Positions 23,913 through 32,503 of a stretch of DNA of 33,753 nucleotides are shown piece after piece. The stretch is from positions 1-33,753 of the forward strand of contig JANPCX010000072.1 of assembly GCA_031431125.1 (NCBI GenBank), written 5' to 3'. Every line of letters begins with the position of its first letter. Within the stretch, counting starts at the first letter, position 1. Source of the stretch: JANPCX01 sp031431125. GTDB lineage: Bacteria; Pseudomonadota; Gammaproteobacteria; Burkholderiales; Burkholderiaceae_C. The translations under genes were made by a program, and so were the position numbers. Under the pieces are notes generated by a model. The model saw only the letters and a list, made by a program, of their open reading frames with translations, was not told the DNA's origin and ran no database searches.

Positions 23913-26309
23913 TCAGTTACGCACAGGCTTGCCGGTTTGCAGCATCCCCATGATCCGCTCCTGTGATTTCGGGTGCTCCAGCAGCGAGCAGAAATGCTTG
24001 CGTTCCAGCGCCATCAAATAACTTTCGTTGACCATGGAGCCCGCATCCACATCGCCGCCCGTGAGCACATCAGCGATCAAGGTGGCGATGTGCTGGTCGT
24101 GTTCGCTGATCAAACCGCCGTCACGCATATTGGCCAGTTGGCCTTGGATGGTGGCTTTGGCCGAACGGCCCGTCACCGGGAACATCGCCTGAGTGGGTGG
24201 GCGGTAGCCGCTGGCATAAAGGGCCTTGGCCTGGGCCAGAGCCACATAGAGCAACTCGTCCTTGTGCGGGACGATCACATCGCTCCACAGCAAGTAGCCG
24301 AGCTTGCGGCTCTCGATGGCACTGGTGCCGACCTTGGCCATGGCGGCGCTCAAGAAGCCGTCTTTCAAGAATGCAAAGGCGTCTAAGTTGGCGTTGCCCG
24401 CATTGGCCATTTCAGCCGCACGGCGAGCGATGTAGGTGAGACCGCCCGCACCAGGCAGCAAACCCACACCCACTTCCACGAGGCCGATGTAACTCTCCAT
24501 CGTCGCCACACGTTTGGCGCAGTACACCGCCAATTCGCAGCCACCACCCAAGGCCATGCCGCGCACCGCCGCCACCACAGGCACTTGGGCGTAACGAATG
24601 CGCAGCATCGCGTCTTGCAGCTTTTTCTCTTCGGGGGCAATGCCTTTGGCACCCATCTTCATGAAGATGGGCATCAGGGCTTCCAGGTTCGCACCAGCTG
24701 AGAACACATCGTCGGGCGACCAGATCACGATGCCTTGGTAACTTTGCTCGGCAAGTTCCACCGCTTTGACCAAACCTTCCGACACCGTGGGGCTGATGAG
24801 GTGCAGTTTGGCGGTGATGCTGGCAATCAGCACCTCGCCGTCCAGGGTCCAGACACGCAGCTCCTCGTTCTTGAAGACTTCGGTGCCCGCCTTGAGGGGA
24901 GCCGCAGCACCCGAACCCAACACGCTCTCGGGGAAATGTTGGCGCTGGTAAACCGGCAAAGTGCTGCGCGGGACAAATGTGTTTTGCGACGCACTCCATG
25001 AACCATCAGGCGTGTGCACGCCCCCTTTGTCGGCCACGGGCCCAGCAAATACCCAAGCAGGCAGTGGCGCGGTACTCAGGGCCTTGCCAGCGTCGATGTC
25101 GGCCTTGACCCATTCGGCCACTTGTTTCCAGCCCGCTTCTTGCCACAACTCGAAGGGGCCTTGCGTGGAGCCAAAACCCCAGCGCATCGCGAAGTCGATC
25201 TCCCGTGCAGAGTCGGCCACCTCGGCCAAATGCACAGCGCAGTAGTGGAAGCTGTCGCGCAGAATCGCCCAGAGGAATTGCGCTTGCGGGTTGCTGGATT
25301 CGCGCAGCAATTTCAAACGCTCGGGCGCGGGCTTTTTGAGCATGCGCGCCACGATCTCGTCCGCCTTGCCACCACCGGCCACGTAGTCGGCTTTGGCGGG
25401 GTCCAGGCGCATGATGTCTTTGCCGACCTTTTTGTAAAAGCCCGCACCACTTTTTTGTCCCAAAGCACCTTGGGCGATCAAGGCCGTCACCACGGCGGGC
25501 GTGGCGTAGCTGGAATAAAAGGGATCGTCCTTGAGGTTGTCCTGCAGGGTTTTGATCACATGGGCCATGGTGTCCAGGCCCACCACGTCGGCGGTGCGGA
25601 AGGTGCCTGAACTCGCACGGCCGAGTTTTTTGCCGGTGAGGTCATCCACCACGTCGTAACTCAGACCAAAAGTCTCGGCCTCCTTCATCGTGGCCAGCAT
25701 GCCGGCAATGCCGACGCGGTTGGCGATGAAGTTGGGCGTGTCTTTGGCGCGCACCACACTCTTGCCGAGCGCGGTGGTGACAAAGGCTTCGAGCTGATCG
25801 AGGATTTCCGCTTGGGTTGTGGGTGTGGGGATCAACTCCACCAAACTCATGTAACGCGGTGGGTTGAAGAAGTGAATGCCGCAGAAACGGGGGCGTATCG
25901 CCTCGGGCATCACTTCGGAGAGTTTGGTGATGGACAGCCCCGAGGTGTTGCTGGCCACGATCGCATGAGGTGCGATGAAGGGTGCGATCTTGGTGTAGAG
26001 GTCGAGCTTCCAGTCCAGGCGCTCGGCAATGGCCTCGATGATGAGGTCGCAGCCCAAGAGCAGCTCGCTGTGCTCTTCGTAGTTGGCTTGCTGGATCAAC
26101 GCTGCATCCTCTGCAATGCCCAGTGGCGCTGGTTTGAGCTTTTTGAGGCCATCAACGGCTTTGGTCACGATGCCGTTTTTGGCGCCTTCTTTGGCGGGCA
26201 GGTCAAACAACACCACAGGCACCTTGACGTTGACCAGGTGGGCCGCGATTTGCGCACCCATCACGCCCGCGCCCAGCACCGCCACTTTGCGTACATTGAA
26301 TCGATTCAT
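23913..26309 (-). CDS. 3-hydroxyacyl-CoA dehydrogenase/enoyl-CoA hydratase, two-domain
   Basis: The 798-residue bifunctional enzyme performs the hydration and NAD-dependent oxidation steps of beta-oxidation. N-terminal Rossmann fold GAGVMGAQIAAH (~14-25), NTSGLS and the HFFNPP motif belong to 3-hydroxyacyl-CoA dehydrogenase; the second dehydrogenase half follows. The C-terminal crotonase part has GMALGGGCELA and LVEVGVGLLPGAGG, so both hydratase glutamates are present. This dehydrogenase-first order is the FadN-like arrangement, opposite to E. coli FadB. AAAGGAG precedes ATG 26309. It lies between the DUF2147 gene and the thiolase gene. Confidence 0.92.
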   Translation of the reverse strand: MNRFNVRKVAVLGAGVMGAQIAAHLVNVKVPVVLFDLPAKEGAKNGIVTKAVDGLKKLKPAPLGIAEDAALIQQANYEEHSELLLGCDLIIEAIAERLDWKLDLYTKIAPFIAPHAIVASNTSGLSITKLSEVMPEAIRPRFCGIHFFNPPRYMSLVELIPTPTTQAEILDQLEAFVTTALGKSVVRAKDTPNFIANRVGIAGMLATMKEAETFGLSYDVVDDLTGKKLGRASSGTFRTADVVGLDTMAHVIKTLQDNLKDDPFYSSYATPAVVTALIAQGALGQKSGAGFYKKVGKDIMRLDPAKADYVAGGGKADEIVARMLKKPAPERLKLLRESSNPQAQFLWAILRDSFHYCAVHLAEVADSAREIDFAMRWGFGSTQGPFELWQEAGWKQVAEWVKADIDAGKALSTAPLPAWVFAGPVADKGGVHTPDGSWSASQNTFVPRSTLPVYQRQHFPESVLGSGAAAPLKAGTEVFKNEELRVWTLDGEVLIASITAKLHLISPTVSEGLVKAVELAEQSYQGIVIWSPDDVFSAGANLEALMPIFMKMGAKGIAPEEKKLQDAMLRIRYAQVPVVAAVRGMALGGGCELAVYCAKRVATMESYIGLVEVGVGLLPGAGGLTYIARRAAEMANAGNANLDAFAFLKDGFLSAAMAKVGTSAIESRKLGYLLWSDVIVPHKDELLYVALAQAKALYASGYRPPTQAMFPVTGRSAKATIQGQLANMRDGGLISEHDQHIATLIADVLTGGDVDAGSMVNESYLMALERKHFCSLLEHPKSQERIMGMLQTGKPVRN

Positions 26310-26333
26310 TCTTTCTCCTTTGAAGCCTGGGCT

Positions 26334-26446
26334 CCGTCATTCCGGCGGAGCCTGCCCCCGAGTGCTTTCATCGGGGGGCGGGAATCCTTGCCTTGGGTCA
26401 CATACTCATGCTCATCAGCCACCACCGCGCTGGATTCCCGCGGTGG
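26334..26446. repeat. GTCATTCC...GGGAATCC-type intergenic repeat
   Basis: Short inverted segments CCCCCGA (26355-26361) and TCGGGGG (26371-26377) are enclosed by CGTCATTCC and GGGAATCC. A second copy of the end motif, GGATTCCCGC, comes ~60 bases later. This form is typical of dispersed beta-proteobacterial repeats carrying GTCATTCCCGC/GCGGGAATCC ends. It sits between two genes of the fad cluster and might limit transcription. Confidence 0.55.
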
Positions 26447-26455
26447 CCTGGGCGC

Positions 26456-26911
26456 TTACTCCACCCGAACCCACGTCTGCGTTCGCCCCAGCATGGGCAC
26501 ACCGACAAAACCACGTACCTCCAGTTTGGCACCGCCGTCAATCGGCTTGAGGCGCACTTTGTAAACCTTGCCTTCTTTGGCATCGGTGATGGTGCCGCCG
26601 CCCCAGATGGTTTTGTCTTCAGCGTCTTGTTTCACGCCACGCACCACAGGCAGGCCAATCAGCGGTTTGTCTTTGAGGTCGTCCGTGCACAAATCGCACA
26701 CGGCGTCCTGTTTGGCTGCGGGGTCGAGCAGTTTTTCTACCTTGCCTGTCAGCACCCCACCGGTGTCGGTGATGCGCACCAGCGAGCGTTCAGTTTTGGT
26801 TTTGTCGTCGATGGTTTTCCACAAACCCACGGGGGTGGATTGGGCCGCAGCCCAGCCACTGAACACCAAAGTCGATGCGGCCAACACAAAATGAATACGG
26901 CGATTGAACAT
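26456..26911 (-). CDS. DUF2147 periplasmic protein
   Basis: The 151-residue exported protein has a signal peptide (1-23, ending GWAAAQS). The mature part opens with PVGLWKTIDDKTKTERSLVRI and contains IWGGGTITDAKEGKVYKVRL, the DUF2147 pattern, with one CDLC cysteine pair. AGGAG precedes ATG 26911. DUF2147 proteins are small beta-rich proteins of unknown role in the cell envelope. It sits 28 bp from the acyl-CoA dehydrogenase gene, in the middle of the beta-oxidation operon, so it may be co-regulated with fatty-acid use. Confidence 0.88.
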   Translation of the reverse strand: MFNRRIHFVLAASTLVFSGWAAAQSTPVGLWKTIDDKTKTERSLVRITDTGGVLTGKVEKLLDPAAKQDAVCDLCTDDLKDKPLIGLPVVRGVKQDAEDKTIWGGGTITDAKEGKVYKVRLKPIDGGAKLEVRGFVGVPMLGRTQTWVRVE

Positions 26912-26939
26912 GGTTGTCTCCTGTTGTGTGTCAGATAGT

Positions 26940-28730
26940 TCAGAACAAAGCTTCGTCCATGTCCATCAAGGACTTGGAACCGGCACGGGCGCTGCGAATC
27001 AAGCCTGCGGTTTCAGGCAGCAGCTTGGCGAAATAAAAGCGTGCGGTATGCAGTTTGGCGGTGTAGAACGGATCGCCACTGTCTTTTTTCTCCAGCGCCA
27101 CCTTGGCCATGCGGGCCCAAAAATAGGCAAACACGAGGTGGCCGCAAACACGCAGGTAGTCCACCGCCGCCGCACCCACTTCGTCGGGGTTTTGGAAAGC
27201 CTTTATGCCCATCTCGGTGGTGAGTTTGGTGACCTTGTCGCCCAGGTCGGCCAGTGGGTTAACGAACTCTTGCATGGCTTCGTTCACGCCTTCGTCTTCA
27301 ATGAAGGCGGTGACCTTGGCACCGAATTTCTTGAGCTTGGCACCGTTGTCGCCCAGCACCTTGCGGCCGAGCAAATCGAGCGACTGGATGGTGTTGGTGC
27401 CTTCGTAAATCATGTTGATGCGGGCATCGCGTACAAACTGCTCCATCCCCCACTCGCGGATGTAGCCGTGGCCACCAAACACCTGCATGCAGTGCGACGT
27501 GGCGAGCCACGCGTTGTCGGTCAAGAAGGCTTTGACGATGGGGGTGAGCAGGGCCACTTCATCGGCCGCATCTTTGCGCACGTCTTCATCTTCGCTCGAA
27601 ATTTCTTGGTCGAGCAAGGACGCAACGTAAAGCGCCAATGCACGGCCACCTTCGGCATAAGCGCGGGCGGTGAGCAGCATCTTGCGCACGTCGGGGTGAA
27701 CGATGATGCTGTCGGCGGGCTGATCCGGCGACTTGGGTCCAGTGAGTGAGCGCATTTGGCGACGGTCTTTGGCATAGGCCGCCGCGTTTTGATAGGCCAC
27801 CTCGGTCAAACCCAGGGACTGCATGCCCACACCCAAACGCGCCGCATTCATCATCACAAACATGGCCGCCAAACCTCTGTGGGGCTCACCCACCAACCAG
27901 CCTTGGGCGCCATCCAAATTCATCTGTGCGGTGGCATTGCCGTGAATGCCCATTTTGTGTTCCAGCGCGCCGCAGAAAATGGGGTTGCGTGCGCCCAAGG
28001 AGCCATCGGCATTCACCAAAAACTTCGGCACCACGAAAAGCGATATGCCTTTGCTGCCCACTGGCGCATCGGGCAATCTCGCCAGCACCAGGTGAATGAT
28101 GTTGCTCACCAAGTCATGGTCGCCGGCGCTGATGAAAATTTTGTTGCCGGTGATTTTGTAGCTGCCGTCGGGTTGCGGTTCCGCCTTGCTGCGCAGCATT
28201 CCGAGGTCGGTACCGCAGTGCGGCTCGGTCAGGCACATCGTGCCCGTCCACTCGCCGCTGGTGAGTTTGGGCAGGTAGGTTTTTTGCTGATCGGGTGTGC
28301 CGTGGGCGTGCAGGCATTCGTAAGCGCCATGGGTGAGGCCGGGGTACATGGTCCAGGCTTGGTTGGCGCTGTTGAGCATTTCGTAGAAAGCCTGGTTCAC
28401 CGTCACGGGCAGGCCTTGTCCGCCATACGCCGGGTCACAACTCAGCGCCGGCCAGCCGCCTTGCACATAGGTGTCGTAGGCGGCTTTGAAACCCTGCGGT
28501 GCTTTGACCTCGTGGGTGGCCTTGTCCAAGGTGCAACCTGCCGCATCGCCGCTTTGGTTCAAGGGCTGGATCACCTCGGCTGCGAATTTGCCACCTTCTT
28601 CCAGCACGGCGTTGATGGTGTCTTCGTCCATCTCAGCATGGCGGGGCAGCGTTTTCAGCACATCACTCAGGTGCAGCACCTCGTGCATCACAAACTTCAT
28701 GTCGCGCAGAGGGGGGGTGTACTGGGGCAT
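26940..28730 (-). CDS. Acyl-CoA dehydrogenase, long form
   Basis: The 596-residue flavoprotein catalyses the first beta-oxidation step, acyl-CoA to trans-2-enoyl-CoA. Characteristic segments are MCLTEPHCGTDLGML (FAD binding), the HKMGIHGNATAQM stretch, the FGGHGYIREWGMEQFVRDARI signature and YEGTNTIQ with the catalytic Glu, followed by a C-terminal extension as in the DmdC/long acyl-CoA dehydrogenase group. CGGAG precedes ATG 28730. It lies 30 bp after the TetR gene and heads the enzyme genes of the cluster. Natural chain length cannot be read from sequence. Confidence 0.92.
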   Translation of the reverse strand: MPQYTPPLRDMKFVMHEVLHLSDVLKTLPRHAEMDEDTINAVLEEGGKFAAEVIQPLNQSGDAAGCTLDKATHEVKAPQGFKAAYDTYVQGGWPALSCDPAYGGQGLPVTVNQAFYEMLNSANQAWTMYPGLTHGAYECLHAHGTPDQQKTYLPKLTSGEWTGTMCLTEPHCGTDLGMLRSKAEPQPDGSYKITGNKIFISAGDHDLVSNIIHLVLARLPDAPVGSKGISLFVVPKFLVNADGSLGARNPIFCGALEHKMGIHGNATAQMNLDGAQGWLVGEPHRGLAAMFVMMNAARLGVGMQSLGLTEVAYQNAAAYAKDRRQMRSLTGPKSPDQPADSIIVHPDVRKMLLTARAYAEGGRALALYVASLLDQEISSEDEDVRKDAADEVALLTPIVKAFLTDNAWLATSHCMQVFGGHGYIREWGMEQFVRDARINMIYEGTNTIQSLDLLGRKVLGDNGAKLKKFGAKVTAFIEDEGVNEAMQEFVNPLADLGDKVTKLTTEMGIKAFQNPDEVGAAAVDYLRVCGHLVFAYFWARMAKVALEKKDSGDPFYTAKLHTARFYFAKLLPETAGLIRSARAGSKSLMDMDEALF

Positions 28731-28760
28731 GGACAGTCTCCGTTTCGAGGATAGAGATGG

Positions 28761-29456
28761 TTATTCGGTAGCCGCTTTAGTGCGCGGCTTTTTCTTTGTT
28801 GACGCTGTCGACGGTGGCTTGCTTTCATAACGCGCCACCACCCCCTCAAATGCACGCAGGGCGTGCAACACAGCATGGGTTTTTTGCAAAAAACGGGCAT
28901 CGTGGTGCAGGGCCAAGATCAATCCATGCACCTCAAACAACATTTGTTCGGGGTCCGTGTCGGCCCGCAAATGGCCGTGTGCCATCGCTTGCGTAATGGC
29001 TCTGGCCAGGGCGCTGTGCCAGGTGCTCACCATGGTGACCAAGGCCTCGCGCACCGCACCCGGTCTGTCGTCAAACTCGACGGCTCCGCTGATGTAGAGA
29101 CAGCCGGAATCAATCTCTACCGTCACCCGTTTGACCCAGTAAGCGAACATGGCCTGCAAACGCGGCAAACCTCGCGCTTCTTCCAGCGCCGGGGTGAACA
29201 CTTCTTCTTCAAAACGGCGGTGGTATTCGCGCACCACGGATATCTGCAATTCTTCGCGTGAACCAAAGTGGGCGAACACGCCGGACTTGCTCATTTGGGT
29301 GATTTCAGCCAAGACACCAATCGACAAACCTTCCAAACCTTTTTGCGAAGCCAAAACCAATGCTGCCTCCAAAATGGTTGCACGCGTCTGCCTTCCCTTG
29401 AGCAAGGGGCGAACAGGCGCTTGGTCGGCAACGGGTTGGGCAGAAGGTTCAGGCAC
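28761..29456 (-). CDS. TetR-family regulator of the beta-oxidation cluster
   Basis: The 231-residue repressor has an N-terminal helix-turn-helix (~45-65, GVLAEITQMSKSGVFAHFGS) and a TetR C-terminal domain; the C-terminus is Lys/Ser/Thr-rich. The start is GTG at 29456 (no ATG in the frame before the HTH). A palindrome AGAACG-TT-CGTTCT lies 16 bases upstream and is probably its own operator, so the regulator controls itself and the genes downstream. By analogy with FadR/PsrA-type TetR proteins it should be released by acyl-CoA. The ligand is inferred. Confidence 0.88.
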   Translation of the reverse strand: MPEPSAQPVADQAPVRPLLKGRQTRATILEAALVLASQKGLEGLSIGVLAEITQMSKSGVFAHFGSREELQISVVREYHRRFEEEVFTPALEEARGLPRLQAMFAYWVKRVTVEIDSGCLYISGAVEFDDRPGAVREALVTMVSTWHSALARAITQAMAHGHLRADTDPEQMLFEVHGLILALHHDARFLQKTHAVLHALRAFEGVVARYESKPPSTASTKKKPRTKAATE

Positions 29457-29471
29457 AACAGTCTCAAGAAA

Positions 29472-29485
29472 AGAACGTTCGTTCT
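29472..29485. promoter_or_regulatory. Palindromic operator of the TetR regulator
   Basis: Perfect inverted repeat AGAACG-TT-CGTTCT in an AT-rich stretch, 16 bases upstream of the TetR GTG start and in the divergent region with the HNH gene. Length and symmetry fit a TetR dimer site. No second copy was seen elsewhere in the window. Confidence 0.65.
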
Positions 29486-29532
29486 ATTTTGCAGAAAACC
29501 ACAGGCTGCGGGGGCCTCCACGGCTTCTTTTT

Positions 29533-29550
29533 CTAGGCACCGCTGCCTAG
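29533..29550. other. Short hairpin CTAGGCA-CCGC-TGCCTAG in the divergent region
   Basis: Perfect 7-bp arms and a 4-base loop. It is not followed by a T run in either direction, so it is unlikely to be a terminator. It may be an operator or leader structure between the TetR and HNH genes. No function can be assigned. Confidence 0.3.
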
Positions 29551-29767
29551 TTCGTTGCAATGCACCGTCAATCGCGGGTTAACCCCCAAAGATGTGCAGC
29601 CCAGCGACGGGTAATGAGCGCATGCTGGAGACTCGCCGTCTTGCGGCCAGAAGCCCCGTGTCACCTTGATGAAACCCAGCGCAAAACCCCACACCCTGCC
29701 GCTCAGTTTGCCGAAGCTATTGAGTCGCGGCGACAGATTGATTACTCTACGGCCAAGGAGCAAAGCC

Positions 29768-30325
29768 GTGGAAGTACTGCAACTCGACGTGTCGGGCCGC
29801 CCGCAAGCTTGGATCTCTGCCAAAGAGGCCGCCCTGATTTATGCCAGCGATGGTGTTTCGTGGACCCTCGGAGACGCGTTTTATGTGTTGCGTGGGGGCA
29901 CGCAGCAGCGCACCGGTTTGCAGTCGCGCATTGAAGTGCACCCCATCATTGCGGTCAAAGGCTCAGTCCCCAGCCGCGCCTGGCGACAAGCCCCGGCACT
30001 GACCAACCCCAAGCTGTTTTCGCGCGACCGCCACATCTGCGCTTACTGCGGTGGCCACTTTCACACCGACGATTTGACCCGCGAACATGTCATCCCCACC
30101 TCACGCGGCGGTGACGACAGCTGGATGAATTGCATCACCGCCTGCCGCGGCTGCAACGGCCACAAAGGCAACCGCCTGCCTGAAGAGGCGAACATGAGTT
30201 TGCTTTACCTGCCTTATGTGCCCAGCCTGCACGAAGACATGATCCTGCGCGGCCGCCGCATCTTGGCTGACCAGATGGAATTTTTGATGGCCAGCGTGCC
30301 CAAGCACAGCCGGTTGTTGGTTTAA
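29768..30325 (+). CDS. HNH endonuclease family protein
   Basis: The product has 185 residues from GTG 29768. The HNH fold is clear: CAYC (91-94), LTREHVIP with His107, a central Asn (121), and CRGCN (126-130) followed by GHKGNR; four cysteines suggest a structural zinc. AAGGAG at 7-base spacing before GTG 29768 and the family-like start VEVLQLDVSGRPQAW favour this start over ATG 29669, which would add 33 unconserved residues. Such stand-alone HNH proteins are frequent in Burkholderiales chromosomes; nicking or restriction-like activity is possible, but no partner gene is adjacent. Confidence 0.85.
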   Translation: MEVLQLDVSGRPQAWISAKEAALIYASDGVSWTLGDAFYVLRGGTQQRTGLQSRIEVHPIIAVKGSVPSRAWRQAPALTNPKLFSRDRHICAYCGGHFHTDDLTREHVIPTSRGGDDSWMNCITACRGCNGHKGNRLPEEANMSLLYLPYVPSLHEDMILRGRRILADQMEFLMASVPKHSRLLV

Positions 30326-30689
30326 CTATCGCGTTGAACTGAACCCGTGGTGCAACCTCAACTGGCAATTCGGTCGGCGCAGCCCAATAGTGCGACTCCG
30401 GTTTGTGCCAGCAGATAAGGATGGTCGGCTTACGCGGGGTGTTCGCGGCCCTGCAGCAGGTGCCTGTCAGTGCAAATCGGTGGCGTGCTCACGCTCGATC
30501 CTTTTTGCTCGGACTCCTCACCATCAGGCGAGGAAAAGATTTATCAGTCTGCGGCGCGGTCGGGCAGCGGCAGATGGGCGAGCGTGTTGCGAATGAACTG
30601 TTTCTCGTCGTGTCGGTTGCGACGGTGCCGTTCATAGCAATGCCTATGGCCAGAACAGAATGCGAGCGCGGCAGCTGCCGATCCAGCGG
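30326..30689. other. Gap between HNH gene and the quinone-type operon
   Basis: About 360 bases with no supported gene; short frames have no recognisable content. The HNH gene and the membrane-protein gene converge across it. No clear intrinsic terminator was seen. It is the border between the chromosomal-looking part and the last operon, and a place to look for an assembly or transfer junction. Confidence 0.35.
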
Positions 30690-31082
30690 TTAAGTAAGCC
30701 TAGACAGCAGCCAGCCCGTAGCGGCGATATGCCCGAGCGTCACCAGCACAGACAGCGCATGCAACCACTTGAAGCGCTGGCGCAAGCCTGCGTCAGTGGC
30801 GCGATTGATAGCTGGCATCAAAACTTGCCGCACAGGCACGGTGCTAACCGCCACCACAGCCATCACGGCGGCAAAGAGTGTGTTGTGGGGCCACCAAAGC
30901 GCTGTAGCTGTGGCCGAGGTGGAAATCACGAACGTGTAAAACCATGGGAAGGCCAAACGCAAAGTCTGTCCTGCGGTCTTGACGGGCAAGGCCTTGAAAA
31001 GAAAAGCCGCAAAGCCGAATGAGTAAAGCGTCATACCACCAAACAACAACGCGGTACTTAGGATAGCCAGAGACAACATCAT
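30690..31082 (-). CDS. DUF4149-like four-helix membrane protein
   Basis: The 130-residue product has hydrophobic helices at LAILSTALLFGGMTLYSFGF, FPWFYTFVISTSATATALW, LFAAVMAVVAVST and HALSVLVTLGHIAATGWLL. The shape and FxxFLFKALP after helix one resemble DUF4149/TMEM205-like proteins. Start ATG 31082 has AAGGA at 8-base spacing overlapping the UbiG stop; the longer frame from TTG 31112 is rejected. Last gene of the four-gene unit. Function unknown; membrane location fits a partner for membrane-bound quinone chemistry. Confidence 0.75.
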   Translation of the reverse strand: MMLSLAILSTALLFGGMTLYSFGFAAFLFKALPVKTAGQTLRLAFPWFYTFVISTSATATALWWPHNTLFAAVMAVVAVSTVPVRQVLMPAINRATDAGLRQRFKWLHALSVLVTLGHIAATGWLLSRLT

Positions 31083-31093
31083 GGTTTGGATCC

Positions 31094-31897
31094 TTAACGG
31101 TTGGGCGGGCAACCAGAGGGTAGGCCGCTCGATTCTCGTTGGCTGGCGCTACTTGGTTTGTAAAAGCTGGAGATGTAGTTGACTGACAAACTATTGCTCC
31201 ACCACGCACGGTGGACCACAGGTAAATAAATCATGCCGTGAATCTTGCCAGCGGTCAGACCGCAGGCAGTGACGGCTTGCCGCAGCTCCTCGGGTTTCAC
31301 GAACTGTGTCCAGCGGTGCGTTCCCTGCGGTAACACCCGAAAAACTATCTCGGCACCTACGATTGCAGCGAGGTAGCTGCGCAAAGTACGATTGATCGTT
31401 GAGACCAGCAGCAGCCCGCCTGGTGCCAAGTGTTTAGCCGCATCACGCACGAAAGCGGGCACGTTGTCGACGTGCTCAACCACCTCAAGCAGCAGCAGTA
31501 CATCGAAAAGCTCGCCGTCGCGCAGTACGGCATCTGGCTCGCCTACCCGATAGTCAATTTGCAGGCCTGCAGCCTTCGAGTGCAGCTCTGCAGCGGCAAT
31601 ATTGTTCGCCGCGGCATCAACGCCAACAACGCGCGCACCGAGGGACGCCAGCGGCTCGCACATCAGCCCAGCGCCGCAACCCACATCGGCGATACGTAAA
31701 CCCCGCACCCGGCCGACCGGGCGGCCGAAGCGCTGGGCGATCTGCTTGAGCACATAGCCAAGCCGCAGGTCATTGACCACATGCAGCGGCTGCATGGGGC
31801 CAGCGCGGTTCCACCAGGTGGCTGCGAGGCGGTTGAAGCGTTCGACTTCGTTGCCGCGGATGGTGGTGGGGCTCGTGGTTGAACCGTCGGTACTCAT
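31094..31897 (-). CDS. ubiG: UbiG/Coq3-like O-methyltransferase
   Basis: The 267-residue class I SAM methyltransferase has motif I ADVGCGAGL (70-78), GVDAAANNIAAA, LLLEVVEHVDNVPAF and the STINRT and GTHRW segments characteristic of UbiG/Coq3. UbiG methylates catechol hydroxyls of ubiquinone precursors. The opening NEVERFNRLAATWW also fits. It begins 3 bp after the Coq7 gene. It reads more like alpha-type or divergent UbiG than the usual beta-proteobacterial copy, and the C-terminus is Ser/Pro-rich. It may be a second, accessory copy; I cannot see whether the genome has another. Confidence 0.85.
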   Translation of the reverse strand: MSTDGSTTSPTTIRGNEVERFNRLAATWWNRAGPMQPLHVVNDLRLGYVLKQIAQRFGRPVGRVRGLRIADVGCGAGLMCEPLASLGARVVGVDAAANNIAAAELHSKAAGLQIDYRVGEPDAVLRDGELFDVLLLLEVVEHVDNVPAFVRDAAKHLAPGGLLLVSTINRTLRSYLAAIVGAEIVFRVLPQGTHRWTQFVKPEELRQAVTACGLTAGKIHGMIYLPVVHRAWWSNSLSVNYISSFYKPSSASQRESSGLPSGCPPNR

Positions 31898-31900
31898 GGC

Positions 31901-32503
31901 TTAAATCCAACGGCAAATCTTTACCGCCCCGCGCGAACCCGCGTCGACCGCCCAGATCCACAGGCGTAGCGCTACTGGTAGGGCGCTCGTCTGGTGATCG
32001 AAGCGCGCAGCGGCATCGTTGCGGTGGTCGATTTCATCAGCCCTGAACGAGTGCAGTTGCGCCCGCAGTGCCTGCAGAGATACCTGCCTACGATCAGGAT
32101 CAAGTCGGTCAATGGTGTCGATCTGTTCGGTGTAATGGTGATCGACAAAAGTCTCGACCGCCTCGATGGTGGCATAAACCGCTTTTGCGCCAATCAACGC
32201 TGGTAACGCTCCAGTTAGCCAGCCAGCAGCTCGCCACAGGGGTAACAACCGGCTGCGCTGATTCGGTGCGAGCATCCGCTCGATCGCAGCGAGGTGCACC
32301 GCCTCTGTGTTGAGGTGACCCTGTGCAAAGTCCCGCACCGAAGCGTCTCGGGAGGTGGTCAGGATGCCGCAGTAGATCATCACAGCCCCGGACTCTCCAG
32401 CATGGTCCGTGCGCAGGTCAGCCACCAGGCTCGGAGGCAAGGGACTTGCTGTGTTGGGTTCGAGCTTCGAAGGTGAAACAGAGCTGATCGAATCGACAGT
32501 CAC
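31901..32503 (-). CDS. coq7: Coq7-type demethoxyubiquinone hydroxylase
   Basis: The 200-residue di-iron monooxygenase has ligands in place: Glu37 (DHAGESGA), ExxH at Glu67/His70, Glu117 (AIEAVET region), and ExxH at Glu157/His160 (DEIDH). PLWRAAGW and AVYATIEAVETFVDHHYTEQ are typical Coq7 segments. Coq7 hydroxylates demethoxyubiquinone in ubiquinone synthesis. The start is GTG 32503, overlapping the stop of the FAD gene (GTGA), so the two are translationally coupled. The order with UbiG in one operon points to quinone ring modification. Confidence 0.88.
   Translation of the reverse strand: MTVDSISSVSPSKLEPNTASPLPPSLVADLRTDHAGESGAVMIYCGILTTSRDASVRDFAQGHLNTEAVHLAAIERMLAPNQRSRLLPLWRAAGWLTGALPALIGAKAVYATIEAVETFVDHHYTEQIDTIDRLDPDRRQVSLQALRAQLHSFRADEIDHRNDAAARFDHQTSALPVALRLWIWAVDAGSRGAVKICRWI

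Noticed and set aside
29669..29767. ATG 29669 as start of the HNH gene
   Set aside because: Adds 33 unconserved residues; GTG 29768 has AAGGAG at ideal spacing and matches the family N-terminus.
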